NCBI GenBank assembly: GCA_023630585.1
Contig: CM042565.1
Location: forward strand, 8,501,013-8,565,012
DNA length: 64,000 nucleotides
Reading direction: 5' to 3'
DNA from: Cranoglanis bouderius
Taxonomy: Eukaryota > Chordata > Actinopteri > Siluriformes > Cranoglanididae
The number at the start of each line of letters is the position of its first letter. Position 1 is the stretch's first letter. The translations under genes and the position numbers were made by a program. The notes under the pieces are model-generated. The model had not been told where the DNA came from, searched no databases, and saw nothing but the letters and a program-made list of their open reading frames with translations. Shown piece after piece: positions 10,615-22,727 of this stretch.

Positions 10615-12140
10615 ATTTACTCTGTACACCTCATTCTCCACTAGTGTCATTCAACAAGGTGTATCACTACAGTACATTCAACAGAAAATCACCATTAATA
10701 GTTAAATTGCCCAGGCTTTGGCTTTAATTATGCATTTACTTGTCCAGATTATACGCAGCTATAGACAGACTATAGACAGCTACTCAAAGCACTGGTTGTC
10801 AAGACATGGATTACAGTTGTGTCAGGATTTTCTGAGACATAATGTTTATTTAGCCTTGGTGATAAAAAGACACAGCAGGAGATATGCTACTCCTTCCAAA
10901 TGATGGAATGAAAAAAGGTTTATATTACTCAATGTTCTCATATTTATGCATAATTGTGTTTGCTGCTGGCAAAGGTACTAGTTATTCTGAATAATAAAAA
11001 AATCACACCATTTAGATTATCTTTATAGCATTGTTGTTTGCAATTATTTGGCTATTAAGCAAGTTTCCTGAGCATAAGAGTACATCTGAATTTTATTTTT
11101 TATGCCTGTTCATACTCAGTAAGTGACTATGAAAAATTCAAAAGCTGGAGCCCGGTGATAAAGAGCCAAAAGAGACAAAAGAGCCGCGTAGCTATTACGG
11201 GCTCACTGAAGAATTGCTCACTGTGCGTGCAAACAAATATTAGTGTTGGCGTGTTAAGTGGGCAACATTAGTGGAGAGACAGCACATGCCATAAGAATGC
11301 CATTATCCTAACTTAGAGGTGCTTTTGGGGTGTGTGGGCCTACCCTCACTAGCAGGACTCTGTTTCCAGCTGTAGTAATATTCTCCACTTTAGATCATAT
11401 AAGGCCATCCTCATCATCATCCAGAGATGATCAGATGCTTCTCCTAGCCTGAGGAGCCAGAAGCGTATTGTATACAAAGAAGCAATGTTTACAGACTGGA
11501 GTTTATTAATGTCTAAATTTTGGAAAACTAGTGAATTGTGACATGAATCAAATGCTCTCCAAGACCAGATCACCATTTGGTCTAGACTGATGCATTTTAT
11601 TGGGGTGCCAGTGATTCAAATGTAATGCAGCAATAGAACTGTTCTGAACAGGGCATGTCATGGTCTTATTATCATCTTTGTCACAAATGAAGACAAGTGA
11701 TCACACAGGCCAAAAGAATATCTGGTGAACTTTTATGATGAGTTATCATCCTAGCACACTGTAATCTTTTTACAATAATTGCTCGAATACAGGTGTCTGG
11801 TTCTGACAAATGATGCAAAACTGTTGAATACAGATATGAGGCAGCTGATTATCTTGTTGGCTGGCTGTAGCAGAGGCCTTTGGGCATCCAAGCCAATTTC
11901 TCCACTTGACTTCCATTTGCATTCCTCTACCACTTAACTCATGCGTATCTGATAGGCCCTGCTTTCAGTTGTTCCAGGAACTATGGTCAATTTCCAACCA
12001 TATAGATAACCACCATAGCAGCAAAATTTGATGTGCATGTTCTCTTTACAGATGCAGCTTTGATGTGATTCTCTTAATATGAAAGACTGAACTGACCTCA
12101 TAAACAGGCTTAACCAGAAGCCCTGTCAAGAACTGTAGTT
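10615..12140. other. Intergenic stretch without supported gene
   Basis: The sequence is AT-rich with short open frames (10718-10903, 11349-11576, 11751-11933) that show no domain or splice pattern. Nothing further is recognised. Confidence 0.5.
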
Positions 12141-12305
12141 GATTCATTCATCTTCAGTAATCTCTTTATCCTGGTCAGGGTTGTGGTGGATCTGGAGCCT
12201 ATTCCAGAAATGCCAGGCGTTAGGCTGGAATGTACCCTGGATGGGACCAGTCCATAGCAGGGCACCATGGACACACACTTTCATCCACTACCCACTGTGT
12301 GATTG
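12141..12305 (+). repeat. Fish interspersed repeat (TTTATCCTGGTCAGGGTT family), copy 1
   Basis: It starts with attcattcatcttcagtaa and carries tttatcctggtcagggtt, then the ccctggatgggaccagtcca and cagggcaccatggac blocks. Related copies lie at about 34376-34525 (minus orientation) and 53841-54125 (plus). It is a non-coding dispersed repeat of SINE-like size. Confidence 0.7.
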
Positions 12306-12693
12306 TGCTGCCAAATTGTAGTTCAAAATTACAATATATTAAAAATGGCATAAAATATCCACAGTTTCACAAACTCTGAGTGTAAATGAGGCCAAGGGGT
12401 CATTTGAATTTGCAATGTACCTTTACATTAGGGTACAACTAGGGACCTAGGACAAGGATAGGAATATCTGACCATTTTGACTTTGTGGGGACATTTGGAT
12501 GGTTCCCACAAAGTAAAATACAAAACTGCACCTTTTATTTAAAAAATAAATAAATAAATAAATAACTTTTAAAAAAGCCAAAAGATTTCCTTTGATTACT
12601 GGGGTTAAGGTTAGAGGTAGATTTAGGTATACACACAACATTAAGCTGCATTAACAATGATTTCAATGGACGGCCCGCACAAGGATAGTAAGA

Positions 12694-12757
<64 letters not shown>

Positions 12758-14582
12758 ACCCTCTATAAACCTGCCAAATAGCAACTGAACAGTCTTCTGG
12801 ATGTTTTCTGTTCACAGCCAGCTCCTCTGGTCCTGCATCAGAAAGCGCAAGATATTCAGCACCACATCTGCACACATTCACTTTTTTTTTTTTTTTTTTA
12901 GAAAAATAACTCACATATTCTGTATGGGCCAGCAGCCTAGGTTCTTACTAAAAAAAAAAAAAATTACTGGAAAACAACCATCTGGACTCATGATTTATTA
13001 TACGGGCTACATATGCTGTTTTTACTTCTACAAGCTACATTACTAAATTAAATTAGTGTAGTTTAAATAAATGAAGACATTCCTTAAGTCATCTGAGGAT
13101 TGTGTTTTATCTTAAGGCAAAAAAATATTCTGCACCATATTCTGAATATCTGCAGATTTTTGTCTTAGGTATGCATTTTAGTGTTTAAGCGCATAAATCA
13201 TTTGGTACATGTTAAGAAACTAAATAAAAGTGAAATCTAATGTGAACAGTATTTTCACAAAAGTTACCAGGCTCTTCACCAACCTCATGTGTGTCTGTGT
13301 GGTGGAGTAACAGTGCTCCCATGTGGTTACTACACTGTACTGTGTAGTAGTACTAGTTCAAGCCCTAATTCTCATCACACTCCACACCTTTCTTAATATG
13401 AGTGCTGGAGTGTATACTTTTCCATATTCTAACACATTGCACATCAGTTCATCAAAAGGTATCTTTACCCACATGTTCTTTGGGTACCATTACCTATATG
13501 CTCAAACAAAAAACAAAAGAGAGAACCTAGACTAGCAAGTGGAAATATCTCGAATATAGTCATATTTATCATATTATATTTCCTATGATTACAATAAACC
13601 AGATATATTATATTTAAACATATTTCTAGATTTTTTTTAATTTCTAGATTTTTTAAATTTGTTTTATTGGCAGATATTTTTGTAAGTAAACAAAAAAAAA
13701 AAACTAAGTACATTAGTTAAAACATGCACAAAAAAAAACAAATAAAAAAAGGCTGAAAAATCTTGATTTATAAAAAAAAATGTCCTAATGACAAATTACA
13801 TTTATACATTTACATTTACACTAGCATACATTTAAACTAGCAAAGATATCTTTGTTATCACCTGTTCCTTGTGTCCTATTTTCTGCTGATTTGCAATCCT
13901 CAACCCCCTCTTTCCCTCTTGTGGATACTCCATTTCCCCTTCTCTCATGCTCCTGCACAAAGCCTTCCAGCTCTCAAGGACCCTTAGATATCTAAAGGGG
14001 AGACATGATGGGACATATGGACATAAGGGTGTTACAGACACACCTTAATTGCTGTGGCACAGTAAGAGGAAGTAGAATGTGACATGAGTAACACATTATC
14101 ACAGTGCATTTTATTACTAAATGTTTCCTTGAATTCCGTATAATGCAGGAGGTTAGTAAACAAACCTTGTGCTAGCAGTTAGCAAACATATTTCTCTTCA
14201 CAAAAACAGCTCCACAGAAAGATCTGTGATGACAGAGGCTCAGTGAATAGTTCACTGTGGCTGTCTCACTGAAGCATTATGTGATTTTGGGCTGGAACAC
14301 TGGAATATTTAGTGTAGGGGCAATTACACTGGAAAACCATAGCTGTGACCTGAAATGAATTCACAAATGCATGATTATACCTTATTTTATTGGGCTGTAA
14401 CACAAGGCATAACAGGCACTTGGGCTTCTTCTTACTGTCATTCATGTCATCTTTGGGGTTCGATAGTTCAGAACACAGGAATGCTGTCTTCAGCATGTCC
14501 ACTAAGTTCTCTACAGTTACATACACACAAATACATTGTGGAAAGAATGAACACATGCTATGGTATCAGTATATACAATATA
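12306..14582. other. Intergenic stretch with a long GT microsatellite
   Basis: A (TG)n tract of about 30 units spans 12696-12755. A- and T-rich homopolymer patches lie near 12885-12900 and 12950-12965. A minus-strand open frame at 13832-14041 starts after a CCTTTAG-like acceptor, but no matching donor or gene context was found, so it is not called. Confidence 0.5.
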
Positions 14583-14760
14583 CAGGTGCATCTCAAAAAA
14601 TTAGAATATCGTGGAAAAGTTTTTTTTTTCGTAATTTAATTCAAAAAGTGGAACCTTCATATATTCTAGATTCATTACACATAAAATGAAATATTTCAAG
14701 CCTTTTTCTGTTTTAATCTTGATGATTATGGCTTACAGCTCATGTAGTGGAACTGAGATA
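14583..14760 (+). mobile_element. Truncated left end of the CAGGTGCATCTC Tc1-like family
   Basis: Starting with caggtgcatctcaaaaaatt next to TA, it follows the left terminal region of the 4612 element for about 170 bases, up to the ggcttacagctcatg block, and then stops. No right end or transposase follows, so it is a solo truncated end. Confidence 0.8.
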
Positions 14761-17565
14761 GGTTGTAGGATGCTGTACAGAGTGAAGTTGGAGCCCGCCT
14801 GTGTGCTCCTTGCTGGACATAGACAGCAAATGTAACTTTCTGGAGCTCCTCTCTGGGCCATCATTTGACTTCTATACCTCGCACCCCTGTAGTTTCAACT
14901 CAGGGTTCATTGCCAACATAACATCCTGCATCTACCACTCATTGGACACCAAGGTGCAATGGCACATGGCCTTACTTCCAGTACTGTGGATCTTTCATTC
15001 TCTAAGGTGACATCTGGCTGAGGAGGTTGATACAAGTGGAGCTGTTAGCACCCTGGGTAGATACCTGACGATAGCCCAGAAAGAATAGGGCGCTGAACGG
15101 TTATTTATAGGCTAAAAATATGTTTCATTAACAAATTCCCCCACTGTATCTTCACAGAACAATTTAAGAAGTACTTTATTATTAAAGTCATGTTTAATCT
15201 TGTGTTAGGATGTTGTTTTGGTGCCTTATTTGTAACTGAAAAGCTTCTTGTGTCAGCAAAAAATGCATTCTTATCTTAGTGCATAAAAAAGAACATAAAA
15301 TCTTGTCTAGCACACCTGGTCATGGGGTGTTTGCATATTGGGAATCGAGCAAAGAGACTAATTGAGTAACTAGCATTTTATTCCCTTTATACCTGCTGAC
15401 ACAAATGAAACAATTGTTTTAATATAATGTATTATATTGAGAATTGGGTGATTATCTTTTAACCATAATTTAAACTGAGACAGAGTTGTCAACTTGGTGT
15501 AGCTACAGTAGCTTGCTAGCCACAAACTAAAAAGATCCTGATGGTTAGTAAATTATGCTTAATATAAACAAGTAAATTCAGCATGAAAAGGCTGTTACAT
15601 TTATTTCGAATAGTGAGTTCAACTAACTTGAAAATCCTGTTTTCCCCCCTCTGGACTATAATTTTTTTTAATCCACGATTTTGCATCCACTCAAATACAG
15701 ACATATCTTGAGCTCAATTAAAATATGTAGGCAAGATAATCGCTCCTACTGTATCTATTCATCACAAACTTGTGCATTGTCAAATCAAGCATATAGATGT
15801 ATTCATTGAGTGACTAGCAATTTTATTCTCTGCTGACACTAAAGCACCACTTGTTTTACACAACATGTTATAGTGAAAATTAGTCAATTATCTTTGAAGC
15901 ACAGAAGTCTGACACACCAGGTAAGCCTCTTCAACTAGGTGGAGCTAGCTAGCCAATACACACAACTTAGAACCTACAACTGGATTATGTTCATAATATA
16001 ACCCTTGGTCCATGGTATAGTCAATGACAAGCCAAAGGTGTTTTATTCTCATATCACCAGCAGACAAATCCTATAGAGACTGAAGCTTAACACCACCCTC
16101 TATGGTACTGCACAGAATGTCAAGAAAACATTAGTCATGAAATTAACTTGTAACAGGAATTAATTCAAACACGTCAAATCAGTGATCAGGGAATTCTCAT
16201 ACAAATACAACTAATTAATAATTTAGGCTATAGTCTGGGTGTAAGACAATGCCATTATCTATATTTGTATCTGCATTCACATCTTGATCTGTATTTGGAT
16301 TTCAACCAGAAGTGGATGTGGTCTAGATTGGATTATATTTTATATGTGATCCCTATCACTATGCCCTTGGAAACAATTTTAAAAAACAGGTTGATGAAAC
16401 AGGTTGATGGGATAAGAAGTCATTTGTCATTCACAAATTATAACAGCAAATAGAAATTTACATAATATAATGTTATTAAACTCCTGAACAGTTCTTCAGC
16501 TGCTTCATCTGAGTTCATAATTGGTCTCAACCAGATGACCAGGAACTTTCTGGCAAGGTTTCTATCTAATGTGGCCTAAGCGAGGGAACTGTGTGTCAGA
16601 ACAATGATTTCTTTCCCAAATCAGTTGTTTATACAGTTGTTTAAACTGTTGTTTGTAGTCGGCAACAATAGCCATCTAATAATATTTTATCAGATTTACT
16701 TCCGTTTTGGGGTTTGTTACATTACAGAAAGATCTACTATGAAGCTGGGACGCTGTGCTGCTGCTCATCTAAACAGGGTCCTGCATTTCAATATAATGTC
16801 TGTATGATTTTCCAGGAATATTTTCTTTTACTAACAATGGAGAATGTTCAAATAAGAACAATAAAAAACATACACAATTAACATACATGTTAATATTTTT
16901 CAAATTAATTAAATAATTGTTTTTTGGAGACCCAGCAGAAATATGCTGCCCTGTGTGCACTGCATGGACTGTGTGAGCTATGGAACAGACACTTTGCAAT
17001 AAATAATAACATATTTATTTTGTGAATTTCAAGGTAGTTTGTACAAAAAATATGGTAGAAATATGTGATTAAGGCAGTGTTTAGGTCAGGCTACAGTAGC
17101 AAACCACTGATAATAGACAAAAAAAATAACTCTGTGACTCCTATTCATAAACAAATGGTGTCTTTGTACAGTGACCTTAGCAAGTATGCCTAGCAAGATT
17201 CTAGTCCCACTGCACACCTCTATTCTCATCCTGATACTCTGTGAACCCTTCTGGCGAGCTTTATTAATGTATTACTATTTGGTTACATTCCTAGGCTATA
17301 GGTTATGTTTTAATTAGGTTAGTTAACACAGTGATTAGTCATCACATCAATTATCACAACATAAAGAAAACAAAGATATAATTGACCATCACAGACAAAG
17401 AAATTGACCATCAGAGACAAAGCAAATTCTAGCCTACTGCATAGAAAATATATTATGTACAAATGCATCACAGAAATACCCTTCATGTTTTTATCTGTTT
17501 TGTCTGTGAGATGTAAACAGTACCATAAGTGTCTGAGTTGCACAGGCCACAGTGACTGACCACCC
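14761..17565. other. Intergenic stretch with a diverged tandem duplication
   Basis: No gene is recognised. Segments at about 15355-15525 and 15807-15957 resemble one another in order: the attgag-ta/gactagca start, a tttattc block, ctgctgacac, a gttttacac/gttttaatat block, then gtggagct/gtgtagct followed by gctagcc. They look like an old duplication about 450 bp apart. A 14801-15010 open frame has no known motif. Confidence 0.5.
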
Positions 17566-17838
17566 ACATTCTCAGAAAAATAGGCTGTTAAACTCTACCT
17601 TTGCTCGTCGATGACGTAGTACCTTTGTATTGTTAATACTATCTCTATCACATGGAAACGTGGATAGTGTAGACCTATCTTTTAAAGGACTTACGGTACA
17701 TAAATGAATAAATTTTAATGTAAAGCTTTATAAGTAAATTGCATGCAGCTTTCTAGGTACTAAAGGTACAACAGTGTAACCTTAAGCGTACCACCTAAGC
17801 GACAAGGAAAGATAGTACCCTTTTATTCCCTGAGAGTG
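17566..17838. repeat. MITE-like inverted-repeat element, copy A
   Basis: The ends, near cattctcagaaaaatag and its inverse attccctgagagtg, are inverted repeats. The inner ends carry the recurring gtacctttg / aaaggtac and cgacaagg blocks. The same termini flank 23048-23313 and 54129-54720. There is no coding capacity. The right terminus supplies TTTATT (AATAAA on the minus strand) at 17822-17827, about 100 bases beyond the stop codon of the Gig2-like gene. Confidence 0.7.
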
Positions 17839-17929
17839 CAGAGATCCCCAAATCCAACCCTGGGAGGCCCTTGGTTCAGCATACCTCACTGTGCTGGCCA
17901 TCCAGGACTGCATGTAGGGAACTAACCTT

Positions 17930-18571
17930 TCATCGGACATACTCCTGCGCCATACACACATGCTGTTTTTCAAACGGACAAATCCTGCCCCCGCACGCCC
18001 AGCAGTCCCACACCTCGTGCGGTAAGTCCGGAGTGCGCTGGCGACATAATGGACACTCGTCGCTGCGCACGTATCTGCGGATGAGGTTACGCAGCTTGCG
18101 TCGTTTCCCCTCGTCCACGCAACACGCCACGTCGACCACAGTGATGCGTTTCGGGTCCCACACGCAGTCCTCCTCTCGGCCGGATTTGATCACTGATATA
18201 TTGCAGTGTGGAGGCACCCATGCGCAGTCGTAGCCGTCGTCGTGCCAGGTCGTGCGCAGTGGATGGTTGTCGACGTCGATTTTTTTCACTTTGCCGACGT
18301 TGACCTTGAGCTTGAACACGACCTGGTCGTTCTTGTCGGTTCGGAGCGGGTAGCACTTGGCCTTCTCGATATTGCGGCTCACGTAAACGCCTTTGCCCAG
18401 CATTCCGCGCGTGGATGGCTTGAAGCCGTTGATGATGATGTCTTCGGCGTTATCCACATGTGTGCCATGAAACATGGTGTATACCCGGGCCGATTTCGGC
18501 TCTTCATCCTCTGAAAGTGTCTTGCTGTCTTCAACAGCGCGCCAGCCTGCAAAACGCACGTCGTCTTCCAT
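17930..18571 (-). CDS. gig2: Gig2-like interferon-induced protein, PARP-like fold
   Basis: The 213-residue single-exon frame resembles the fish Gig2 family (grass carp reovirus-induced gene 2), interferon-stimulated antiviral proteins with an ADP-ribosyltransferase-like fold. Visible features are YTMFHGTH (residues 31-38, the HGT loop), GMLGKGVYVSRNIEKA (56-71, with Y63 in the usual tyrosine position), the PLRTTWHDDGYDCAWVP block (104-120) and CVWDPKRITV. A cysteine-rich tail follows (CPLC 173-176, CWAC 190-193, then C198, H204, C206), which could bind zinc. The ATG at 18571 is just downstream of an acceptor (aagcag, about 18577). A donor at 18685-18686 (aagaa|gtgag) suggests a non-coding first exon and a 109-bp intron. 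Enzymatic activity is unproven. Confidence 0.85.
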   Translation of the reverse strand: MEDDVRFAGWRAVEDSKTLSEDEEPKSARVYTMFHGTHVDNAEDIIINGFKPSTRGMLGKGVYVSRNIEKAKCYPLRTDKNDQVVFKLKVNVGKVKKIDVDNHPLRTTWHDDGYDCAWVPPHCNISVIKSGREEDCVWDPKRITVVDVACCVDEGKRRKLRNLIRRYVRSDECPLCRQRTPDLPHEVWDCWACGGRICPFEKQHVCMAQEYVR

Positions 18572-18685
18572 GAACTCTGCTTAAATAAAATCACACAAAA
18601 GAGATAAATCTGTAACTACAGACAGACTGTTACATTAAAGACTAATGAGTCTAAATAAATCAATAGAGACGAAATAAAAGCTCAC

Positions 18686-18780
18686 TTCTTCTTCCTTGTT
18701 TTCTCGACGGCCGTATTTGCTTTCGGTTTAGTGTAAGTGCAATGCAGTCAAACGGGAAATGCATGAACAGCCTGAACACT
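18686..18780 (-). other. Probable non-coding first exon of the Gig2-like gene
   Basis: A good donor (AA|gtgagc) ends this segment at 18686 and pairs with the aagcag acceptor next to the start codon. The 5' limit is not visible; about 18780 is a guess from the distance to the ISRE. No upstream ATG-initiated long frame is seen. Confidence 0.4.
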
Positions 18781-18820
18781 GTTGCCCTGGCCTTTCAACA
18801 TTTGCATTAAGCTATCAAAA

Positions 18821-18832
18821 GAAACTGAAACT
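18821..18832 (-). promoter_or_regulatory. ISRE upstream of the Gig2-like gene
   Basis: The sequence gaaactgaaact fits the interferon-stimulated response element GAAANNGAAA exactly. It lies about 135 bases upstream of the inferred exon-1 donor. The neighbouring atttgcat at 18800-18807 is an octamer motif on the minus strand (ATGCAAAT). IRF/ISGF3 control is expected from the family. Confidence 0.75.
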
Positions 18833-18994
18833 ATTTATAAATCAATAAAATGTAGATCTGCGTTTTCATTTAAGTTGGACTTGGTTATATACTGGTGGTG
18901 ACCAATTCATGCACAACACTCAATAGGCTGTATGCCATAGCTTTATTTTTCATGTTTATAGGCTATGTTCACTTATGCTCATTATCCATCCATC

Positions 18995-19080
18995 CATCCA
19001 TTTTCTGTACTGCTTATCCTACACAAGAGAGCCTGTAGCCTATCCAAGGGAACTTGGAGTACAAGGAGACAACCTGGATG
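18995..19080 (+). repeat. Partial interspersed repeat (CCATCCATCCATTTTCTGTACTG type)
   Basis: A (ccat)n head is followed by tttctgtactgcttatccta and the acaacctggatggga block, which I recognise as a common fish dispersed repeat. It runs up to the Tc1 fragment downstream. Confidence 0.5.
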
Positions 19081-19117
19081 GGATTATGTTCATTATATGT
19101 TTTTCATATTGTATAGG

Positions 19118-19625
19118 ACCTGCACAAGGAGGCATCAACAGCATGAATCCATGGACGCAACCTGCACTGTGTCAACAGGCACATATTGGGCCCCTTCATA
19201 CCAATTAAGCATTGTTTGGCACAGCCTAGCTCTATCTGAGTAATGATGTGCATCCCTTTATGGCTACAATTTGCCCATATTAAAATGGACACTTCCAGTA
19301 TGATAATTCACCATGTCACAAAGCACAAGTTGTCTCAAACTGCTTCCATGAAAATAAAAATGACTTCAGTGTACTTCAATGGCTTGCCCAGTCACCAGAA
19401 GCACATTTGGAATGTGGTAGAATGGGAGATTTGCAGCATGAATGTGCAGCTTACAAATCTGCAGCAATTATGTGATGCATGTCAACATGGACCAGAATCT
19501 CAAAGGAATTTTTCCAACACCTTTTGGAATCCATGCCACAAAAAATCAAGGCTGTTCACAGGGCAAAGTGGGTCCTACCCATTATTATTTATAATGTCCT
19601 ATCATAAAGTGTCCACTGAGTGTAC
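19118..19625 (+). mobile_element. 3' half of the TACTCACTG Tc1-like family
   Basis: The right end aaagtgtccactgagtgta is the inverted terminus of the 1611 and 37031 elements. Upstream are degraded coding blocks of the catalytic half (tattgggccccttcatacca, caccatgtcacaaagc, cagtcaccag, tctgcagcaatta). No left end is present. Frames are broken throughout. Confidence 0.7.
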
Positions 19626-20134
19626 ATAACAATAAACCCCCCTTAATTCAACACATAAGGTCTTCGGACAATAGCAGAAAATCTATATATCCAAGTTAAC
19701 TGTATAGTCCACCTTTAATCTAAGTGTAGGAGAGTTCAGTGAGCAGAGTAGACTGTGGCCTATGAGACACCATCTGAGCATAAAGTCACTGGAGTGCCAG
19801 CAGGGCTAGGGTGAAAGGTGGTGACAATTTTAGGGAGCCCAAAAATTCCAGTAGTACATATATGTAGGTACTTTTAAGCCCCTTGCTATGACAGAATTGT
19901 CGTATGCATAATAAGCTAATACACTATTTGAAACAGAATCTAAGCAAAACTACAAAATCATGCAATAATGATAGAATATGTTTAACCAATATCCCCCCCA
20001 TCCAAAAATTGGTTCAGTTCACTGTTCTTGCAATTAAATTCAATGAGCCAGTTAAGCTGCCATTGGACAAGAAAATGTCTGTAAAAACAAACAGACAGAC
20101 CGACGGGATGGATGGATGGATGGATGGATGGATG

Positions 20135-20203
<69 letters not shown>

Positions 20204-20434
20204 ATTGACTGATTGCAAGGCCAAGGAAGGAAGGTGTGTTTTTAAGTGAAATGGCTAGTAGATGGTGTTGCACATTCATTGCACATACTTCTGGTGCTTA
20301 TAATTTAGCAAAGTCCATTAAATATCAAGTACACCTAGCTCATAAGCATTAAGCATATAGTAGAGTTTGCTTTAGTCATCTCTCATCTGTTACTTGACAT
20401 GCCAAGCATATATATATATATATATATATATATA

Positions 20435-20504
<70 letters not shown>
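19626..20504. repeat. Microsatellite-rich intergenic stretch
   Basis: A (ggat)n run passes into (gata)n at about 20107-20201. A (ta)n run passes into a (ca)n run of more than 35 units at about 20408-20506, directly against the next transposon. Nothing else is recognised. Confidence 0.85.
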
Positions 20505-20509
<5 letters not shown>

Positions 20510-21840
20510 GCAAACAAAATTATTCAATCCCCATTGCAAATCAGATTTACTGTCAAAATTTACAGACTTTCAGCTGTTTTGCAATGAACAAATCAAACAA
20601 AAGCAATTGAAATCATCACAACGAATGCTGTAATCTGTTTCCCCAAATTCAACTGAAAATGCAACTTACAATGACTTCTCCAGTTTCAAAATTATTCAAC
20701 CCCTTCATGTCAAGCATCTTTAGTACTTAGTAGAGCACCCTTTTGCTGTTATGACCTGCTGCAAACGAGATGCATAGCCAGACACCAGCTTCTGGCAGCG
20801 TTCCATTCCTCATGAGCAATGGCCTCCAGTACAGTAATATTCTTGGGTTTGCGTGCTGCAACCGCCTTCTTTAAATCAAAAAGTCAGGTAAGTGTGATGG
20901 CCTTGTAGAATCTTCCAGGACTTCTTCTGCAACCAAGCCTTGGTGGAATTTGAGGTATGCTTGGGATCATTGTCCTGTTGGAAGGTCCAATGACACCCAA
21001 GCTTAAGCTTCCTAACAGACGGCATGATGTTTTCTCCTAGGATTTCCTGATACTTTAATGAATCCATCTTGCCTTCCACACGCTGCAGGTTTCCAGTGCC
21101 AGAGGATGCAAAGCAGCCCCAGAGCATCACCGACCCACCACCATGCTTGACTGTGGACAGAGTGTTCTTTCTTCATTCTTCTTTCTCCAGACATACCGCT
21201 GATCCATCGTGCTGAAAAGTTCCAGTTTTGTTTCATCGCTCCACAGAACAGAATTCAAAAACTTCTGTAGATTATTTATATGATTTTGAGCCGATTTTCT
21301 TGTGCTTTTGGGTCAGTAGTGGTGTACATCTTGGAGTTCTGGCATGGAAACCTTCTGCGTTTAGTACACACCACACTGCTCACTGAAACCTTAGTGCCTG
21401 TTGCCATCAAGTCTTGCTGTAGGTCTTTTGCAGTCACTCGAGGGTTTTTCACAACCTGCCCTCTCAGAAATCTGGTTGCAGCCATTGATAGCTTCCTTTT
21501 CTGCCCCTAGCCAGTTCAGGTATTTCATGTGTTCCAGCTCAAGCACACCTGGCGCAACTAATGAAACCCTTGATTAGTTACATCGGGTGCTTCAGACAAC
21601 ACCTGTTTTGCATATTTTTGCTGTTGTGAGGGATTCTATTCGGGGGGTTGAATAATTTTGAGACTGGAGAAGTCATCATAAGTTGCATTTTCAGTTGAAT
21701 TTGGGGAAACCACTTGAAGCATTCGTTGTGTTGAACTATTTCAATTGCTTTTGTTTGATTTGCTCATTGCAAACAGCTGAAAGTCTGTAAATTTTGACAA
21801 TAAACCTGATTTGCAATGGGGGTTGAATAATGTGTCCACA
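20505..21840 (-). mobile_element. Tc1-like element with long IR/DR termini, decayed transposase
   Basis: Terminal inverted repeats of about 200 bp (about 20505-20710 and 21640-21840) each contain two copies of an attattcaa-cccc core, outer near 20516 and 21820, inner near 20688 and 21645. This is the IR/DR arrangement known from Sleeping Beauty-type elements. Minus-strand coding pieces are a helix-turn-helix region (21276-21485: RVTAKDLQQDLMATGTKVS) and a DDE region (20876-21236: MMLWGCFASSGTG, FQQDNDPKHTS). Pieces lie in different frames and the final glutamate block is not seen, so it is inactive. The CA tract abuts the left end. Confidence 0.85.
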
Positions 21841-22095
21841 TATGTATGTGTATGTGTACTGGTTAGATAGATGAGTGTTAATAGCTCATAGCTCAACTGG
21901 TGGAGCATTTTGAGTATATGTGTTTGCTGGTGTAAATTATGTCAGTTACTTTTACATAATTAAAAGGAAACACTCAGGATCTCTTAAAAATAAAATAAAA
22001 ATAAAAATAAAAAAGAAATAAAAGCGTAAATGAGTGATAATGAAGTGAATGGGTAAGTGAAAGAGTAATGAAGTTTAAAGTAATTAATTAATTAA

Positions 22096-22126
<31 letters not shown>

Positions 22127-22641
22127 CCTAAAATGTAGCTTTTATTCTTTATTCGTCTCTATTCTTTCAGGGGCCCAGAATTCCTAGCTACGACCCTAGT
22201 TGTCAGGTTGTCTCACCGCAGACTCGGTGACAAAACCGTTCATTTGACCGAAAATAATCTGCAGCCAAATTATAAACCTACTCTATCCAGCAACCAAATT
22301 CTATTTCTTTAACAGTAGCGTAATCGATTACTCTTCCCGGAAGTAATTGGTTCAATCTGGCAACCCGTGTGCGACACAGCAGCAGCTATAGTGCTTGGTT
22401 TGACAGCATAATAATTGTGCCGTTGTTGACAGGATGAAAATCCCCGTCCTCTCTGTGCTCATGGGACGTTTTCACCGACATTGTCTTGCATCTGCTTATG
22501 AATTACTGTTATAAATGCTGAAAATTAACCTCGATTGCCATGCCATGTCTGCCGTCCATTATCAGCCCAAAATGTGTGTCCCATTTTTCCATTTTGCTGC
22601 AGCACAATTCGTCCTCCTCTAATCTAGCATGTTAGCCTGGG
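21841..22641. other. Intergenic stretch upstream of pou2af2
   Basis: It is AT-rich with (aaat)n/(taaa)n runs near 21985-22020 and 22090-22125. The portion after about 22150 is less repetitive and probably includes distal promoter sequence of pou2af2. No gene is seen. Confidence 0.45.
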
Positions 22642-22683
22642 ATGCAAATAACCAAGAAACGTCCTGCAGCCAATTATTTGCAT
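22642..22683 (+). promoter_or_regulatory. Two octamer motifs upstream of pou2af2
   Basis: ATGCAAAT is at 22642-22649 and its inverse ATTTGCAT is at 22676-22683. Both are exact matches to the POU-factor octamer. They lie about 80 and 45 bases upstream of the TATA box. The gene product is a coactivator of octamer-binding POU factors. Confidence 0.75.
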
Positions 22684-22727
22684 GTACACAAATCATGAAG
22701 GCTTGAGCAGGGCCACCAGGAGGGAGG

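Noticed and set aside
13832..14041. Minus-strand frame following an acceptor-like CCTTTAG
   Set aside because: There is no convincing donor or neighbouring exons, and the product has no recognised domain.
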